Shown here piece by piece: positions 32,952 to 45,663 of a stretch of 64,000 bases of DNA. Source of the DNA: Narthecium ossifragum (taxonomy: Eukaryota; Streptophyta; Magnoliopsida; Dioscoreales; Nartheciaceae); NCBI GenBank assembly GCA_963920575.1, contig OY986965.1:17175111-17239110 (forward strand), given 5' to 3'. Both the position numbers and the translations under genes were made by a program. The notes below the pieces were generated by a model. It searched no databases and had not been told where the DNA came from. It saw only the letters and a program-made list of their open reading frames with translations. The first letter of the stretch is position 1. Every line of letters begins with the position of its first letter.

Positions 32952-34784
32952 CAGAACTATGTAACCTTCATGTCTGAGGAATTGGCTAATACAGGTATGT
33001 TGCAGTAATGAATGCTATATTTTCAGTTGAACGCTCCATGGTATTGTATGTACAGAGTTCAACTTTTCAATTCTATAATTGATTGTACTTGCCATACTAG
33101 GATGAGAATCATGTATGTTAGGTACAACATTTTAACTAAGTATCTTAAAACTTATAGCTAGGGCCTATCTCGGCCCGATTGCCTGTCCAAGCTGCTTCGT
33201 CAGGAGCATAAGAATTCTACTGCAATGCTTTAGATTTGTTCTTATAGAAATTTTCTATGCAGATAAAAGTTGCAACCAAATTTTATGTATATTTGTAATG
33301 TCTCTTTTTTTTCTGATACTCGATCCAATTTACTCATGAATACCTGATGGTTTAAAAATCTTACAAATCAATGCAGATTCAGCCCTTTCATCTTACCTAG
33401 CTACTTACCCTTTTTCTCTGAAGGACATAAGACGTACTATTATTACTATAAGTTAGTGATGCAGGACAATTTATAGGCATAGCGTTGTACAAAAGAATGC
33501 AAATTAGCTAATATAAATGCAATGTGATTTCAGAGAATGACGCAATAATTACAGAAATGAAGGCTTATGTGGTAGTACGATTTTTAAAAAGTAACATAAA
33601 TGCAGCAGTTGCAAACTATTTGACTTCTATTCCTTCTAAGTAACTTTTAAGAAGCAGAGTGACTCTTTCAATGAGTGTAAAACCTTCGATTAGGATCCTT
33701 TGAACCTAGGATATTTGATTCTAGATTTATGGATATACAATTTTCAAAGTCTAGAAGGGACTTTATTTGCTCGAATATAGAGAAGAGGAAGGGAAGGAAG
33801 CATAAAGTATGAGGCAGACTTTTTTAATTGTAGTTTTCAATGATGTCATATGGATGTAATTGGATTAATTTGTTGATAAGTCTTAGTTCTATTCAACAAG
33901 CTAAGCTTTTTTGACTATGTGTGCGATTAGATACCATGTAGTTTATGATAGCTTTTCTATTTTTATGATTGATTCTGCAGAATACATTACTTTGAAGATT
34001 TGTCTATTGAGGATTGGTCATCCATCCTATCCTGCTGCTTGATGCTCTTCAACACACAATCAATCATCGGCAGGATGGGGTATGAGATATTGCTTTCACA
34101 TTCTAACATCATATGTTGGGCTTCACCTCTTGGGTATGAGATAGTTGAGCTGAGAATTCTGTATAATGTTGTATAATGTCGTGGTTGGCTTAGCTCTGTG
34201 GTACTTTGTCCTATTAAGTGCCGGAGAAGATGGTAGATAACTTCTATTTGTTGTATAATCATTGGTGTAATTTTTATTTTTGCTTTTTGTGTGACTTGCT
34301 GAATATGGAGAAGAGGAATTTAATTGGGAATTAGGAATTCTTTTCTTTCATTTTGGATTTGCTTTGGGATTATAGGTATGTTTTGTATCTACTTCTTGAT
34401 GCAAAGGTTTGTTTTTCTATGTTATATAGCATGTGAATTTTTTTTGAAATCACCTCTCTTTAGTTTCTTTTTTCCCTATCCAATTTTCTTTTATTTTCGT
34501 AAACTTCCACTATGAAGTGCGACGACAGAGGCTTCTTAAATATTTTCTATTTAAATTAGGTGGTCAGGAATTCTGTTATGTTATCTCTATTTTTATTTTC
34601 ATCTTTTTTAGGCTTTAAATTAGATGAATCTTGCTCTTGCCCTCATTTTGTTATGTTATCTCTATTTTGTGTTCCATACAAAGTTTGCAATAATGCAAAG
34701 TTCTTTTGCTTATGCATGTTCTTTTCCATTCTAAGTTACATCTCACCTTTCATTTGCATACAGGTTGATACACGCCGGAGAATT
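32952..34784. other. Unassigned AT-rich DNA
   Basis: No gene recognised. The first bases read in frame as QNYVTFMSEELANT followed by a GT (GTATGT at about 32994), so it may be the end of an exon lost in the gap, but the peptide is too short to identify. The remainder looks intronic (T-rich, no long frame). Confidence 0.4.
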
Positions 34785-36210
34785 TGATGAGTCACTAAAT
34801 ATTCATAATTAAACCCCTTAATTTACCTTTGTTAGGCTTAGAGTGTTTGTATTTGATAGTTTGTTAGTTGATTTCAGGTTTAATGAAGATTCAAGTTAGA
34901 AAGTACAAAAAAGGCTTAATATGCTGAAATACACTGCTCTGTCGACTGTTAGCATAATATTCATCAGAAATTATCCTTATGGCTAAATATTCAGAAATTT
35001 GGATGACATCTATTAGACATCAAGATGTACAACTTTCATGTTGGACACTTTCAGAGATTCCTGATGGATTGATAGCAGTTGTGAAGAAGCTGAAGATATT
35101 TAGCTGCTGGAAGACTGGTCCGTCGACGCCCAGGAGAATATTCGCCAAATATTCTAGATAAGTCCAAATATTGTAAATTCTTTGGGAGATGACAGAAGAC
35201 TTCCAAATCTACATCTTTTGTGTTGGACTCATTCTCCAATTCTGGACGGGTTGAGCCCAGTCGCGATTGGAAGAAGCTGTCAGGGTTGAACAAAGAACCG
35301 AGTTGCACTTGAGGTCTAACTAAACCTTGAAACCCTAATCCGGGAATTAAGATATAAAAAGGGCTTTGTGGCTGGAAAACCAAGAAGCCTCCATAGAGAG
35401 AAAAAGAGAGATTCAGATTGGAGAAGAAGACGGAGATGCGGTGTGGATCCCTAACCTTCTTCATCGAATACATGGATCTCATCCAAAAGATGAGTAGCTA
35501 AACTCTATACTTAGGGATCTCATGAAGCTTTAGTGTAGCTTCTTTGTATTTTCTAGTTTGATTCTTGTTATCTTTTCAAAGACATGATCCTATGAATATG
35601 ATTTTATTTTATGAAGAGTTGAGGGAACAGAGTTCCTCGACGTATATTCAGACCTACTTGATTGCTGTGCTTGATGGTAGAGATTCGTAGGATGATTTTA
35701 ATGTCGCTTTTGTATATGCCTTTGAGATAGTTTATGCTAAGCAAAGATAGATTGTACTCAGGTTAAGTCCGAAGACAGTCTATGCTAAGCGAAGATAGAC
35801 TATGCCGAAGGATAACATGAGCGTTCTTTTAGGGATTCATGCGAGCTTAACAAGCCGTGATTTCATATGTCTAGATTAGAGAACAAGAGGATACTAGAGA
35901 ATACAAGAGGTGAAATTAGAGTAGATTGAGTAATCCCTAGGTTTTCTCTCATTGATTTATCCCAACCTTTTCATTGCTTTTTCAGTAGTTTAATTTCTTA
36001 GATAACAAAACTATTGAAACTCTTTTTCTTCGCCTTAGGACTTGAGTTTAGAGATTTAATTTGATTTCTTCTTTTGTTAAACAATCTTTCCCTGTGGTTC
36101 GACTCCGGATCTCACCACTGTTCTACGTTTGTAGAGTAGTATTGATTGAAGGATTATAAATTATAAATTGTGTTTTGCATTTGATTTAATGACGCATTTG
36201 TGAGCGATCA
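34785..36210 (+). mobile_element. LTR-B copy B5, solo LTR
   Basis: It runs from TGATGAGTCACTAAATATTC to TGTGAGCGATCA, 1426 bp, and is collinear with B3. A TATA box lies at about 35350 (GATATAAAAAGGGC) and CCCTGTGGTTCGACTCC at about 36090. The flanks GAATT and GAGCT agree at three of five positions, both differences being transitions, so a decayed duplication is possible but not shown. Confidence 0.8.
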
Positions 36211-36358
36211 GAGCTATGGAGAAGTTTATGTATCAAGTGCAATTAGAATCTATGTACATATAATAGTGTACATACATTGATATATATGATTCTTTTGTTC
36301 AACTTTATTTGAAAGTTTGAAAATAGGGTGTACAATAGGAGGAGAATTAGGGAAATTG

Positions 36359-36409
<51 letters not shown>

Positions 36410-37164
36410 CATTATCATTTGTGTGGTTTGTGGGGACAAGGTTCACCCCGGGGATAATGTTTGCCGCTTTTATAATGTGATTTAATTTTTGTATTTGAGG
36501 AATGTTGTAGAATTGTATTTAGCTTATTAATGTTCAATTTGGTGTTCTTGAGTGTATTTAGCTTTTTATTTGGGTACACGAGAATGCATGCAGAGTGTTG
36601 GGTTTCTAGATTTTAGTGGGTAGAAATTTGGTCTTGGATTCTTGAACTGCCAACTGCTGGCGAATGATGCCAAGAGACATGTCTCTCACCACTAAGATTG
36701 TAAGTGGATATGGTATATGCATGACTGTGATGAGTGGTGATACTGAGGTATTACAGGGTATATATCATTTGATTCGATTTCGACTTTAAGTAAAGATTCA
36801 AATCAAAAACTTCTATAATTAAGAATGAAACTCGATTTTCTGCCAGCATGGGATCATTTGGTTTGGTTTGGTTTAAGACTATAAATTAAGAATTCATGAC
36901 CGGTATGCTTCCTAAGATTTGACAAAATTAGTTGAAGATATGATAACAGTCCTTGCACCTTCTTATTTCGATTTTATTGAAGAAAGCAATTGTTGTATCA
37001 GCGACAATAGGTAAGCCACATTCTCTTTTACTACTAAGGCCAAAACACCTTATGATTGAGATTTTTAATTGTAGTTTTCAATAATGTATCATTAAATCTT
37101 GGTTTGAAGTCAACGTAGATTCAGTGACTTGATTTTAATTTTAACAGTATATTTGTAGGTTTAG
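36211..37164. other. Unassigned DNA with TTA microsatellite
   Basis: No gene. It holds the TTA repeat at 36361-36409. The sequence continues the flank of B5. Confidence 0.4.
36361..36409 (+). repeat. (TTA)n microsatellite
   Basis: About 16 TTA units. A minus-strand poly-Asn frame over it is an artefact. Confidence 0.98.
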
Positions 37165-37353
37165 TGAATCCTTGGATGCAGGCCATTGGACCTTTTCAAC
37201 GATTTTCAGTTTTCCAATGCATGCATGCAGGACATGAATGCATGGCATGCATTGTTCGATCTGCCAGGACATGCACTTTTTAATGCTTGCTTGTTGGCCA
37301 TGGCATGCCTTGATCGATCTCATCCAGGGTTGTCGATCATTTGTTTTTTCAAA
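37165..37353 (+). repeat. LTR-D fragment duplicated upstream of D3
   Basis: It aligns at roughly nine bases in ten with 38320-38510 inside D3: GGCCATTGGA, TTTTCCAATGCATGCATGCA, GCATGGCATGCATTG and CATCCAGGGTTGTCGATCAT occur in the same order. It is a piece of another LTR-D copy. Confidence 0.8.
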
Positions 37354-37456
37354 GCATCAACATAGGTCTCACTGAGCGTTCCAAAAAATATTGACGATAA
37401 AATCTTACTGTTGACTGGCAATGATCAAACTAGTCAAAATGTCAATATCAAGGACA

Positions 37457-39723
37457 TGTTTAGGTTCAACTCTTTCGAACTCGGTTCGAATTGAGGTGTT
37501 GAAGCTTAAAAGATGAAAAGTGTGGAAAGTGACGAAAAATTAAAGATGAGCAGTGGACGATCAGAATAATGGGTGATGAAATAGGCCATTGTTTGAACGA
37601 TGACGTTTGGAAAATCAATCATTATTTACTATTTTACCACTGGGCAGTTTGACTGTCAGTTTGACATACTAAACAATAGAATCTGAAGATTTCGTCAATA
37701 TGAAAGTTGTAGCTCTTCGCGTCCTCTTTCTAATAGTTCAAGAATCAACTCATTTGGACATCGTATGAGAAAGTTACATCCAAAATAGTCAAATCACATT
37801 GATGACTTATTAAAATAATCGGCCAAAATATGACCGATGGATTTTTAGCCGAAGGAGAATTCGGCCGATTGATCGCCATTGATTGGATTTAGACATTTGA
37901 TCTTATTTATCATTTTACCACTGAACACTTTTGCTGTCCATTTGACATACTAAACGATGGAATCTGAAGATATTGTCAACAGTAAAGTTGTAGATCTTTT
38001 TGTTCTCTTTCCAATCGTTCAAGAATTACCCAATTTGGATACTTGGTCTAAAAGTTATGAGCAAAATACTTCAGCTGTGTCAAAACTAAAGTATTTATTT
38101 CCCGATTAACAATATTTACGAAATTGCCATTGATCTTGTTTATCGCCTAAATAACTTTTGGACATACTTATATTTATGGCTAACACCAACATCAATCTGT
38201 CTTGCATACTTAACATTTATCGGCCAAGCTATTTATGTTACTTTTAACAATATGATCATATTGTTTGATCGTATTTAACATTCATACTAATTGAACATCA
38301 AGACATGCACTTTTTCAATCTATGCATGTAGGCCATTGGATTTTTTCAATGATTTTGAGTTTTCCAATGCATGCATGCAGCCCATGAATGCATGGCATGC
38401 ATTGATCGATCTGTCACGCCATGCACTTTTTCAATGCCTGCTTGTCGGCCATGCATGCATGGCATGCCTTGATCGATCTCATCCAGGGTTGTCGATCATT
38501 TTTTTTTCCGGAGCTTCCCCATAGCGTTCCACTTGCATGCCTGTTAGCCAATATAATAGCTAACTAATCAATAATTAATAAGTCAGCATAAGAAGAATGA
38601 CCGAACAAGACTTTTAAACTCAATTGGGCGATATCACTCAAAGATAAGATCGTCGTCCAAAGAATGAAATTATCGAATAAGATCATCACCCAAAAAGAAA
38701 AATCATCAATAAAAAATGATGATTGTTTCCAAAGAAACCATTAGTCAAGAGCGATAACGATCTAATAACGATGATATTTTTAACTAAGAACGATGATCTT
38801 CTTTACACAAGAAGGTTATCGGCCAAAAGGAATGACAGGTCATCGACCAAAGACTTAGTTCATTCAAAGACAGTAAGTTATCAACTTTGGACGATGAAGA
38901 GACAGACTAGGAAAAGACAACAATCAAGAAGGACGACGTTACAATAAACAAGCTCACCAACCCGACGCAACCGTCATCGGCCAGAGCAAAGAATGCAGAA
39001 ACGAGAAAATATCAGAGAACATGGGACACACGGCTCATCCAGAGTGAAAGATGGAAGACGATGGAGAACGTGCTGTACGAAGCAGTTGAACTGCTTTAGT
39101 ATAAATACCTTTCTCTTTCACTGTGTAATTTCTCTCGCAAACCAAACACAGAGCATGCACGCCTGAATTTTCTTACTGTTCTTTAAGATGCTTTCTGTAA
39201 GTTGATTTCTTTAATGTAATGGCTTCGTTTCTTCAATATTTAGTTAATCTTTTCTGCTTAAAGTAGTTTAGATTACTGTTTTAGATGGCAAATCTAGGTT
39301 TAGATAGTTATGCTTTCTTCCTCATTTCTTAGATAGTTCATTACTGCATTTCTTTACATTAATTTAATATTAGAGGTTTTTTATCTTCTAAGATTAGATT
39401 AAATTAATCAATAGATTTAAATATGCTTTCTCTAGATTTAGTAACTTAGGATGATCTTTAAGGCTTTCTTTAATTAATTTTGTAATATTAGAAAACTTAT
39501 GCTTTCCTTAGGTTAATTTAGACTATTTTAAGTTAATCTAGATAGTTAGCTTTTAATTAGATTATTAAATTAGGTCTAATCTAGATTTCCATTCAACTTG
39601 ACACCTCTGTTCGAACGTCGTTTGAAGGAGTAGAACTTAACTACAATCATCTGATACTTAAGTGTGGAGTAGATTTTGACTTTGACTATTTGACCGGTCA
39701 AGGGTTAGATTTCTGTTCTAACA
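37457..39723 (+). mobile_element. LTR-D copy D3, 5' LTR of a truncated retrotransposon
   Basis: It runs from TGTTTAGGTTCAACTC to GTTCTAACA, 2267 bp. It is followed at once by TTTTTTGGCACGCCCGGTGG, the leader found after the 5' LTR of plant Tat/Grande-type Ty3 elements, so this is a 5' LTR rather than a solo one. A TATA box is at 39100-39107 (TATAAATA). A CATGCATG-rich part lies at 38285-38490. Sequences near the two LTR ends (37461-37505 and 39592-39640) are imperfect inverted repeats of each other. Confidence 0.78.
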
Positions 39724-40269
39724 TTTTTTGGCACGCCCGGTGGGACCCTGTGTCAAGTCTTTATGGAAATCGGTCAAGTTGGACCAGACGGTATGATCAT
39801 CACTAGGACTGGGTTGGATACTAACAGTAGTGGTGGAAACGCCGATCACGGCGATGGTCAACCAATTCCAAATGTTAGTGGAAGTGAACCTGTTATTCCT
39901 CCGCCCTTAGACCAACCACACATAGAATATCGTGATAGGGTGGTCTATCGCTTTGTGGAGCGAGGAAACACATCGGCCATAGATGGCCTTCATCAAGGAA
40001 ACAGAACGTCGAGTACTGTAGGTGGCGGATGAATGGCCATTTTCCCAAACAATGGCCAAAATATCGGCCAAAATAATAACTTGGGTGGGCGATGGTCAAC
40101 GAATAACTTTGGTTTCCACAAAATAATGCCAATGGTTTCCACAAAATAACTTTGGCCAACTAGGTGGCCAGGGTAATTGGCCAGTAGGGAATAATTTTTA
40201 TAATCAGAGAATGGGCGATGGTCAACGAATGGGCGATATCCCTTATCAGAATAACTATCGACCATATGA
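39724..40269 (+). pseudogene. Leader and start of gag of the LTR-D element
   Basis: After the GGCACGCCCGGTGGGAC leader, an ATG at 39763 opens an 89-codon frame (MEIGQVGPDGM..., IEYRDRVVYRFVERG) that ends in TGA at 40030-40032. In the following codons Asn/Gly-rich text continues with more stops. In Tat-type elements gag starts at this distance from the LTR with a poorly conserved N-terminus, so position rather than homology supports the call. The element is cut at about 40270 by an LTR-B fragment; no capsid, protease or polymerase remains. Confidence 0.5.
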
Positions 40270-40872
40270 AGAAACCCCTTAACTTAGCTTTGTTATGCTT
40301 AGAGTAGTTGTATTTGATAGCTTGTTAGTTGATTTCAGGTTTAATCATGCTTTGAGAAGAAATGCAGGAAATTCAGCTAAAATGACTAAATAAACTGCTT
40401 CATCGACCGTTAGTAATATATTCGCCAAATATTTTACAAAGGTTGAAATATTCTGAAACTGTGAGATATTGTAGAATGCTCAGAGATCTACAACTTTCAT
40501 GTTGGACACTTGGCGCGATTCCAGACAGATTAATACCAGGTTTGAAGACTATGAAGATAAACAGATGCTGGGAAACTGGTCCGTCGACGTTCAGAAAAAT
40601 ATTCGTAAAATATTCCAGATAAGTCCGAATATTATAAAATCTTTGGGATCTGATAGAAAACTTCCCAAACGACAATGTTTGTGTTGAACACGGTTTCCAA
40701 TTCCGGCTTGATTGGACTCAGTTGCGCTCGGAATAGGCTGTCAAGATTAATTCAGAAAATCCGAGTTGCAGTAGAGGTCCAACTTAACCCAAACCCTAAT
40801 TCCGGGAGTTAGCTTATAAAAAGGGCTTTTGCTGGCCAAATATCAGGGCCCCCATAGAGAGAGAACAGAAGA
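40270..40872 (+). mobile_element. LTR-B fragment B6
   Basis: It begins inside the LTR (AAACCCCTTAACTTAGC, equivalent to about base 28 of B3) and follows B5/B3 through CTGGTCCGTCGACGTTCAG and a TATA box (GCTTATAAAAAGGGC, about 40812) to CCATAGAGAGAGAACAGAAG. Both ends are truncated. Confidence 0.8.
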
Positions 40873-41622
40873 TCAAGGGCCTGTTTGGTTTAAGCCTTTT
40901 CCGTTTTCATTTTCTTGAAAATAGAAAACGCGGTTGAAATTGTGTTTGGTTTAAAGGTTTAGAAATCGTTTTTGAGAAAATAAAAACAGTATTTTCTAGA
41001 AAACGTGAAAACATTAAAACGATGTTTTCACCCTTTTTATAGAAACGGAAAACAGATAACCCGATCGAAAGCCATCACTCCCAATCGAGACTTTCACGAG
41101 GATCTCACGATGGACTCTCTCACGATCTCTTGGTGATCTCGTCTAGCCACTGACTCCGCCGGAGCTTCCATGCGCCGGAGCCTGAGATCCTCTCCCATCA
41201 CAACAACTCTCTTTTGATCGAGACTCTCACGAGTATCTCCCGATCTCTTGATGATCCCAGCCACCATTCGTCACCGGAGCTCCCATCTGCTAGAGTGTGA
41301 GATCAATGGGGTCTCAAAGGTGAGTCTCGCTCTCTCTTTTCCTCTCCTAGTCCCCTCTCCCGTGTCCTCTCTCTCCCTCCTCTTCTCTATCTTTCATGTG
41401 TAGTCATGTGTATATTGCTAGGGAGACGTTACATCCCCCTAAGCCAAGCAACATCATCACTAACAACAGCTCCATTTGCCTATTTATTCCAAAACCATAT
41501 CCCCTTCTTAGATCAACCTTATGAGAGTTTGATTCAAATATTTTTTTGAGGCAATCGATCATGTATCCTCACTCTCATACGGGATCTATGTGTTTTTTTA
41601 ATGTGGAATTGGAGATTGGAAC
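40873..41622. other. Unassigned, possible DNA-transposon end
   Basis: It starts GGGCCTGTTTGGTTTAAGCC with inverted GAAAATAGAAAACG-type words (40915-41060), a style common at ends of PIF/Harbinger and hAT elements. No matching opposite end was found. 41080-41400 is C/T-rich and resembles a 5' untranslated region with a GT after ATGGGGTCTCAAAG (41306), but no gene can be followed. Confidence 0.35.
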
Positions 41623-43692
41623 TGTCGCGCCCCAACCCGCGAAAGCCCAACCGGGCCGGGCCACGCGAACCGAAACCTACAAATCGCGAAAAAAAATGTT
41701 GCCGAGGGTTCCCTCTAACCTATTGATCTCCCTAACAATTAACCAAACACCCCCAATTTAAAACAACAATTAAATAATCAAACCTCGAACCACAGATTAC
41801 AAACCCAAGTGAATTTAATATACATATCCTCGGAGAGGGGAAGATTCAAATACAACATTACTCCCGTAGGAGATTATCTAACATAGGGTAGAAAAACTGT
41901 AAAAGATCATCGCCACTCAGACTTCGCCTGACGCCGCCGCACCGCCGACCAACTGCCCGGTAGGGGCCACCAAAGAGGAGCTAACGCCTGCACCTACAAA
42001 ACGCAACCTGGGTAGGAGTGAGCACTAAGCTCAGTAGTGTTCTACACTACGTCACACAGAAGGAAGAGGGAAACGCAACAGTGTCGCCCTCAAGTAAGAC
42101 CTGGTTGTATACAGGGGTCCCATAACCCCCTTCGCATGTCCTTGAGGCCCACGATCATGGTCTTCCAGCCGATCTGGTCACATGTCAGGTCACACTAAGT
42201 AGCAGGAAACAACACTGCTAGCCCACAAGCAGGGAACGTCATTGCAGGCGGGAAACTGCACCGCTAAGTAGTCAACCTCTCTACTCAAGGGTCAACACAG
42301 TGGAACACCGGCTACACCTTAGCATCCGACTCAAGGCCGACACTACGACGGTACCATGACCGCCAACCGCGAACTCCTGCAACGGGAACCAACGCCGAAA
42401 ACCTCGATGAACAGTAAAATATAATATTATATGCTTGAACATATAATATTATATAAAACACCAAAAATTCTCTACATAGCAACTAGTTGACCCCGTCGAT
42501 CCGACGTCCAAACGACGTCGGATTCTAGATCCAACTTAGACTCTAGTAGATCAATATGCCGGGATCAACATATCCCAAATATAGAAACATCCAACGGCTG
42601 GATTAACGGGAAACCACTAATCAAAGCTGCTAATCAAAACTAACTTACCATTGCTTGCTGCAACGCAGCCCACCAGTGTAAAAATCATAACAAATCGTAG
42701 GAAAATAAGACAATTATAAAATCAGTTGGGTTTGGGAGTAGATTCAAACATTTACAACTCTTATGTTCATGACAACCGAATCACATGCACGTACTGGTTG
42801 GAAACCTCGCCGCAAACCGGCTGTTCTTCAAGAACAGCAGAAACCGGAAAATCCGAGATTAAACATGCTTAAATCCTACTAAAATCTCAACCAAAGCTTA
42901 TGAAACTTAAACCAGAAATTATACTAAGCAAGAGGAAGCCAACAACACAAAAAACTACAAGATCCACCGGCTAGATTAAGAGAAACCCATTAAACTAATT
43001 CACGTAGGTAGAACACCTACCGGAAACGCAATCCTTGGTTGATTCCCCGCAAACCATTCACCAATAAGGTTCCAAACCACACCAGGGATCTTCCTCACGT
43101 CACCACGAATCCAACGAGCCTTGGAACGCCCAAAACGGTGGCCGGAGGAGAAAGAACGGAGAAGAAGAAGGCTCAGTCGAAAACAGGGGAAGCAGAGCTC
43201 GCGGGAAGAAGAAAGAAGAAGGAAGAAGAAGAGAAGGAGAAGAGGAAGAAGAGGAAGAAGAGGGAGAAAAGGGAAGGGGAAAGTCGGGCAAAGAGGAGAA
43301 AAGGGGGAGGAGAGGAGGGAAAGTCCTCTCTCCCTCTGACAAGGGAGAGCGACGGCTAACGGCGGCCGTCCTTGAAAGAGTCACCGCCAAGACTTTCTGG
43401 CACAGAGGGATCGATCTCTTTCCAAAGAAGATCGATCCCATTAACAAGGAAGATCAATCTTCTTAGCAAGAAAAATTGATCTTCTTGGCCAGAAAGACAA
43501 ACTTGGGTTAAACACAAGCCCAAGCTCGGATCTTCCGATCCCGGTTCCACCTAACCATTCTAATCAAACACTAACATCAAACAAGGTCAGTGTGTGCACA
43601 CGTGGGTGTGAAACAAACCAACAAAGCGTAATTTACCAAAATGCCCTTACTGTCTACAACGACCCACATGGGTAGAGGGGCAGGTCCTCACA
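41623..43692 (-). mobile_element. LTR-A copy A5, solo LTR
   Basis: It runs from TGTCGCGCCC to GGTCCTCACA on the plus strand, 2070 bp, with GGAAC on both sides (41618-41622 and 43693-43697). It contains CTCCCGTAGGAG, the block with ATATAATATTATAT at 42418-42454 also seen in A2 and A9, a purine-rich run at 43140-43320, and two or three GATCGATC sites near 43410-43440. It is closest in layout to A9. No coding region. Confidence 0.9.
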
Positions 43693-45117
43693 GGAACCAT
43701 TTGAGTTCTTTTGCGATCCAAATGATTTATGTCTGTAGTTAAACAACAAGAATTATGATGGTTGTTTATTTTTGTTTGGACTTTATCATCATTATAAATG
43801 GACCTAGATTGAAAAGTTGATATTTTTATGACTTGGAAATAGCCGCTATATATTTGGGCTAAATGTTAGATCTTACTTAATCCCTGTAGTACAAACCATC
43901 GACTTATGTGATTTAGATCGTCTGATGGAATCATGTTCAGGTTGGTTTGTTGGAATCATGTTCTGGTTGGACTTGTTGATTTTGAGGTTAATTTATGTCT
44001 ATGAGTGTGTATGGCACGAAGATTTGTGTTTCTTCATTGGTTGTGCACTTTTTCATGGAGTTTGCATATTATTCGGACCTTTTCTTTATCACCTTTGTTT
44101 TTCAGATTCAAAATGGGATTGGGGTTTTGGGTTCGCACATAGCTGAAAACAATGGTCTTAATTAGATCCTTGGATGGCACCACAAGCTACTATGGAGCTA
44201 TACTACTGTTATGAATTGATCTGATTGACCAGTTGTCTCCAAGTTCATTGTTTTGGCTATTGAAATAATTTTTTCTTCTACTTCCAATATGTGTTTTTGG
44301 ATTATACTGTGCCGGTAATGTATCACATACAATTCCCGTGGTATTGAATTAGGTTTTCAGAAAAAGTAAGCTGCAATTATGTAGGCTGGATAAATATGTG
44401 CTCATACTTCATAAATTTCCCATGAATGATTTATAACCTTCTGGTTTTTGTGGTGGACTCATCACACATAATTGCATATGAAAATATCAGATAAGCATCT
44501 TAAAGATAGACATGATTTCCGGTAGCATATTAATTATTAGGAGCAAATGTCACTATCAATTTTTCTGATGTTAGCAAATTTTGAAGCTGTTATGTCTACT
44601 ATATATATGTGTATTTGTATGTCCACACACACACACATAGACACAAACAAAATAATTTCCATTTGTACAGTTCTTTCTGTCTATTAAAAATGTACTCCAT
44701 TTGTACACCCCATGGCAGACCCACAACAAGACATTGGATCTGGATTTCTCTTTAAACTCTCTTTAAATTTTTCAGGGAGTTTTATTTTCCTATGAGACTG
44801 AAATGATTTGCTTCATACTCTTAACCGTTTGTCTTGTTTTTTTCTTTACTAGAAACCTATGACTGAGTTCACAGTTTGTTTACGCCAAAATTATCTGGAA
44901 ACTCTTATAATACAAAGTAATAAAGAGGTCTCAAAAAGCTTCTAGATAGTAGATGTTAGAGGTCATTTATTGACGGCAATCACAAAAGAATCTTAATGTT
45001 CCTAAATTCTATTGTATTGCAAGTTTTCTATTTATGTTCATAGATATACCAGTTTAACAAAATCTCTACAGCTCTAGGGTAAGGAGGTAAGGAGGTGGAA
45101 GAGCTGTTTTTTGGAGA
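43693..45117. other. Unassigned DNA flanking the LINE
   Basis: No gene recognised; T-rich, intron-like text with an AC microsatellite near 44622. It continues beyond the LINE at 57470. Confidence 0.4.
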
Positions 45118-45196
45118 ACCAGTAGGGTCTTTTTTTTTTTTTTTTGACAAGATGAGCCTGGGGCTTACAAAAGCATAAAAAGGAGAAATAAAAAAC

Positions 45197-45663
45197 TACA
45201 GGGGAGAGGGTAGATCCACAGGGGGCAGGGTGGCAGATCCCACAGTCCAGAAAAGGGTGGTCGAACTACCCAACCCGATTCTGGCCAGAGCATCTGCGGC
45301 CCCGTTAGAGTCCCACGGGATATAGACAAAAAGTATCTCCGCAAACAACACGGCTTTACCAAAAATACCCTAAGCACTAGGTAAATTGTGTCCTGGCCAT
45401 CTTCTCCTACCACTGAGACAGTCGACGACATCGCGGGAGTCTAATTCAAACATAGCTTTCCTAACACCCAAATCCCAGGCGATATTAAACCCAAATCGGA
45501 ACGCCGCCAGTTCTGCATCAAAAACATCACAGGTACGGGCCGAAGAAGCCGCCATCCATACAACCATCCCTTGCTCATCAATTCCCATAGCTCCTAGGCC
45601 AACTCTCCCATCCCGGCTGACAGCAGCATCTGTGCGGACCGTGAACAGCCTGCGTCGGGAAGA
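45197..45663 (-). pseudogene. LINE ORF2, RNase H domain
   Basis: Plant L1 elements carry a C-terminal RNase H domain. The minus strand encodes RTDAAVS, DVFDAELAAFRFG, KAMFELDSRDVVDCL and SNGAADALARIG, giving the four acidic catalytic positions (D, E, D, D). A TAG at 45664-45666 separates it from the zinc-binding region and a TAG at about 45370 interrupts it. The ORF2 stop is at 45197-45199, about 50 bp before the poly(A) tail. Confidence 0.85.

Noticed and set aside
32671..33008. Open frames across the first N run
   Set aside because: They are artefacts of unknown bases; the same applies to frames over 62647-62846.
34785..36210. 5-bp target duplication around B5
   Set aside because: GAATT and GAGCT match at only three of five bases, so it is recorded as not demonstrated.
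36243..36446. Poly-asparagine protein
   Set aside because: It is a reading of a TTA microsatellite.
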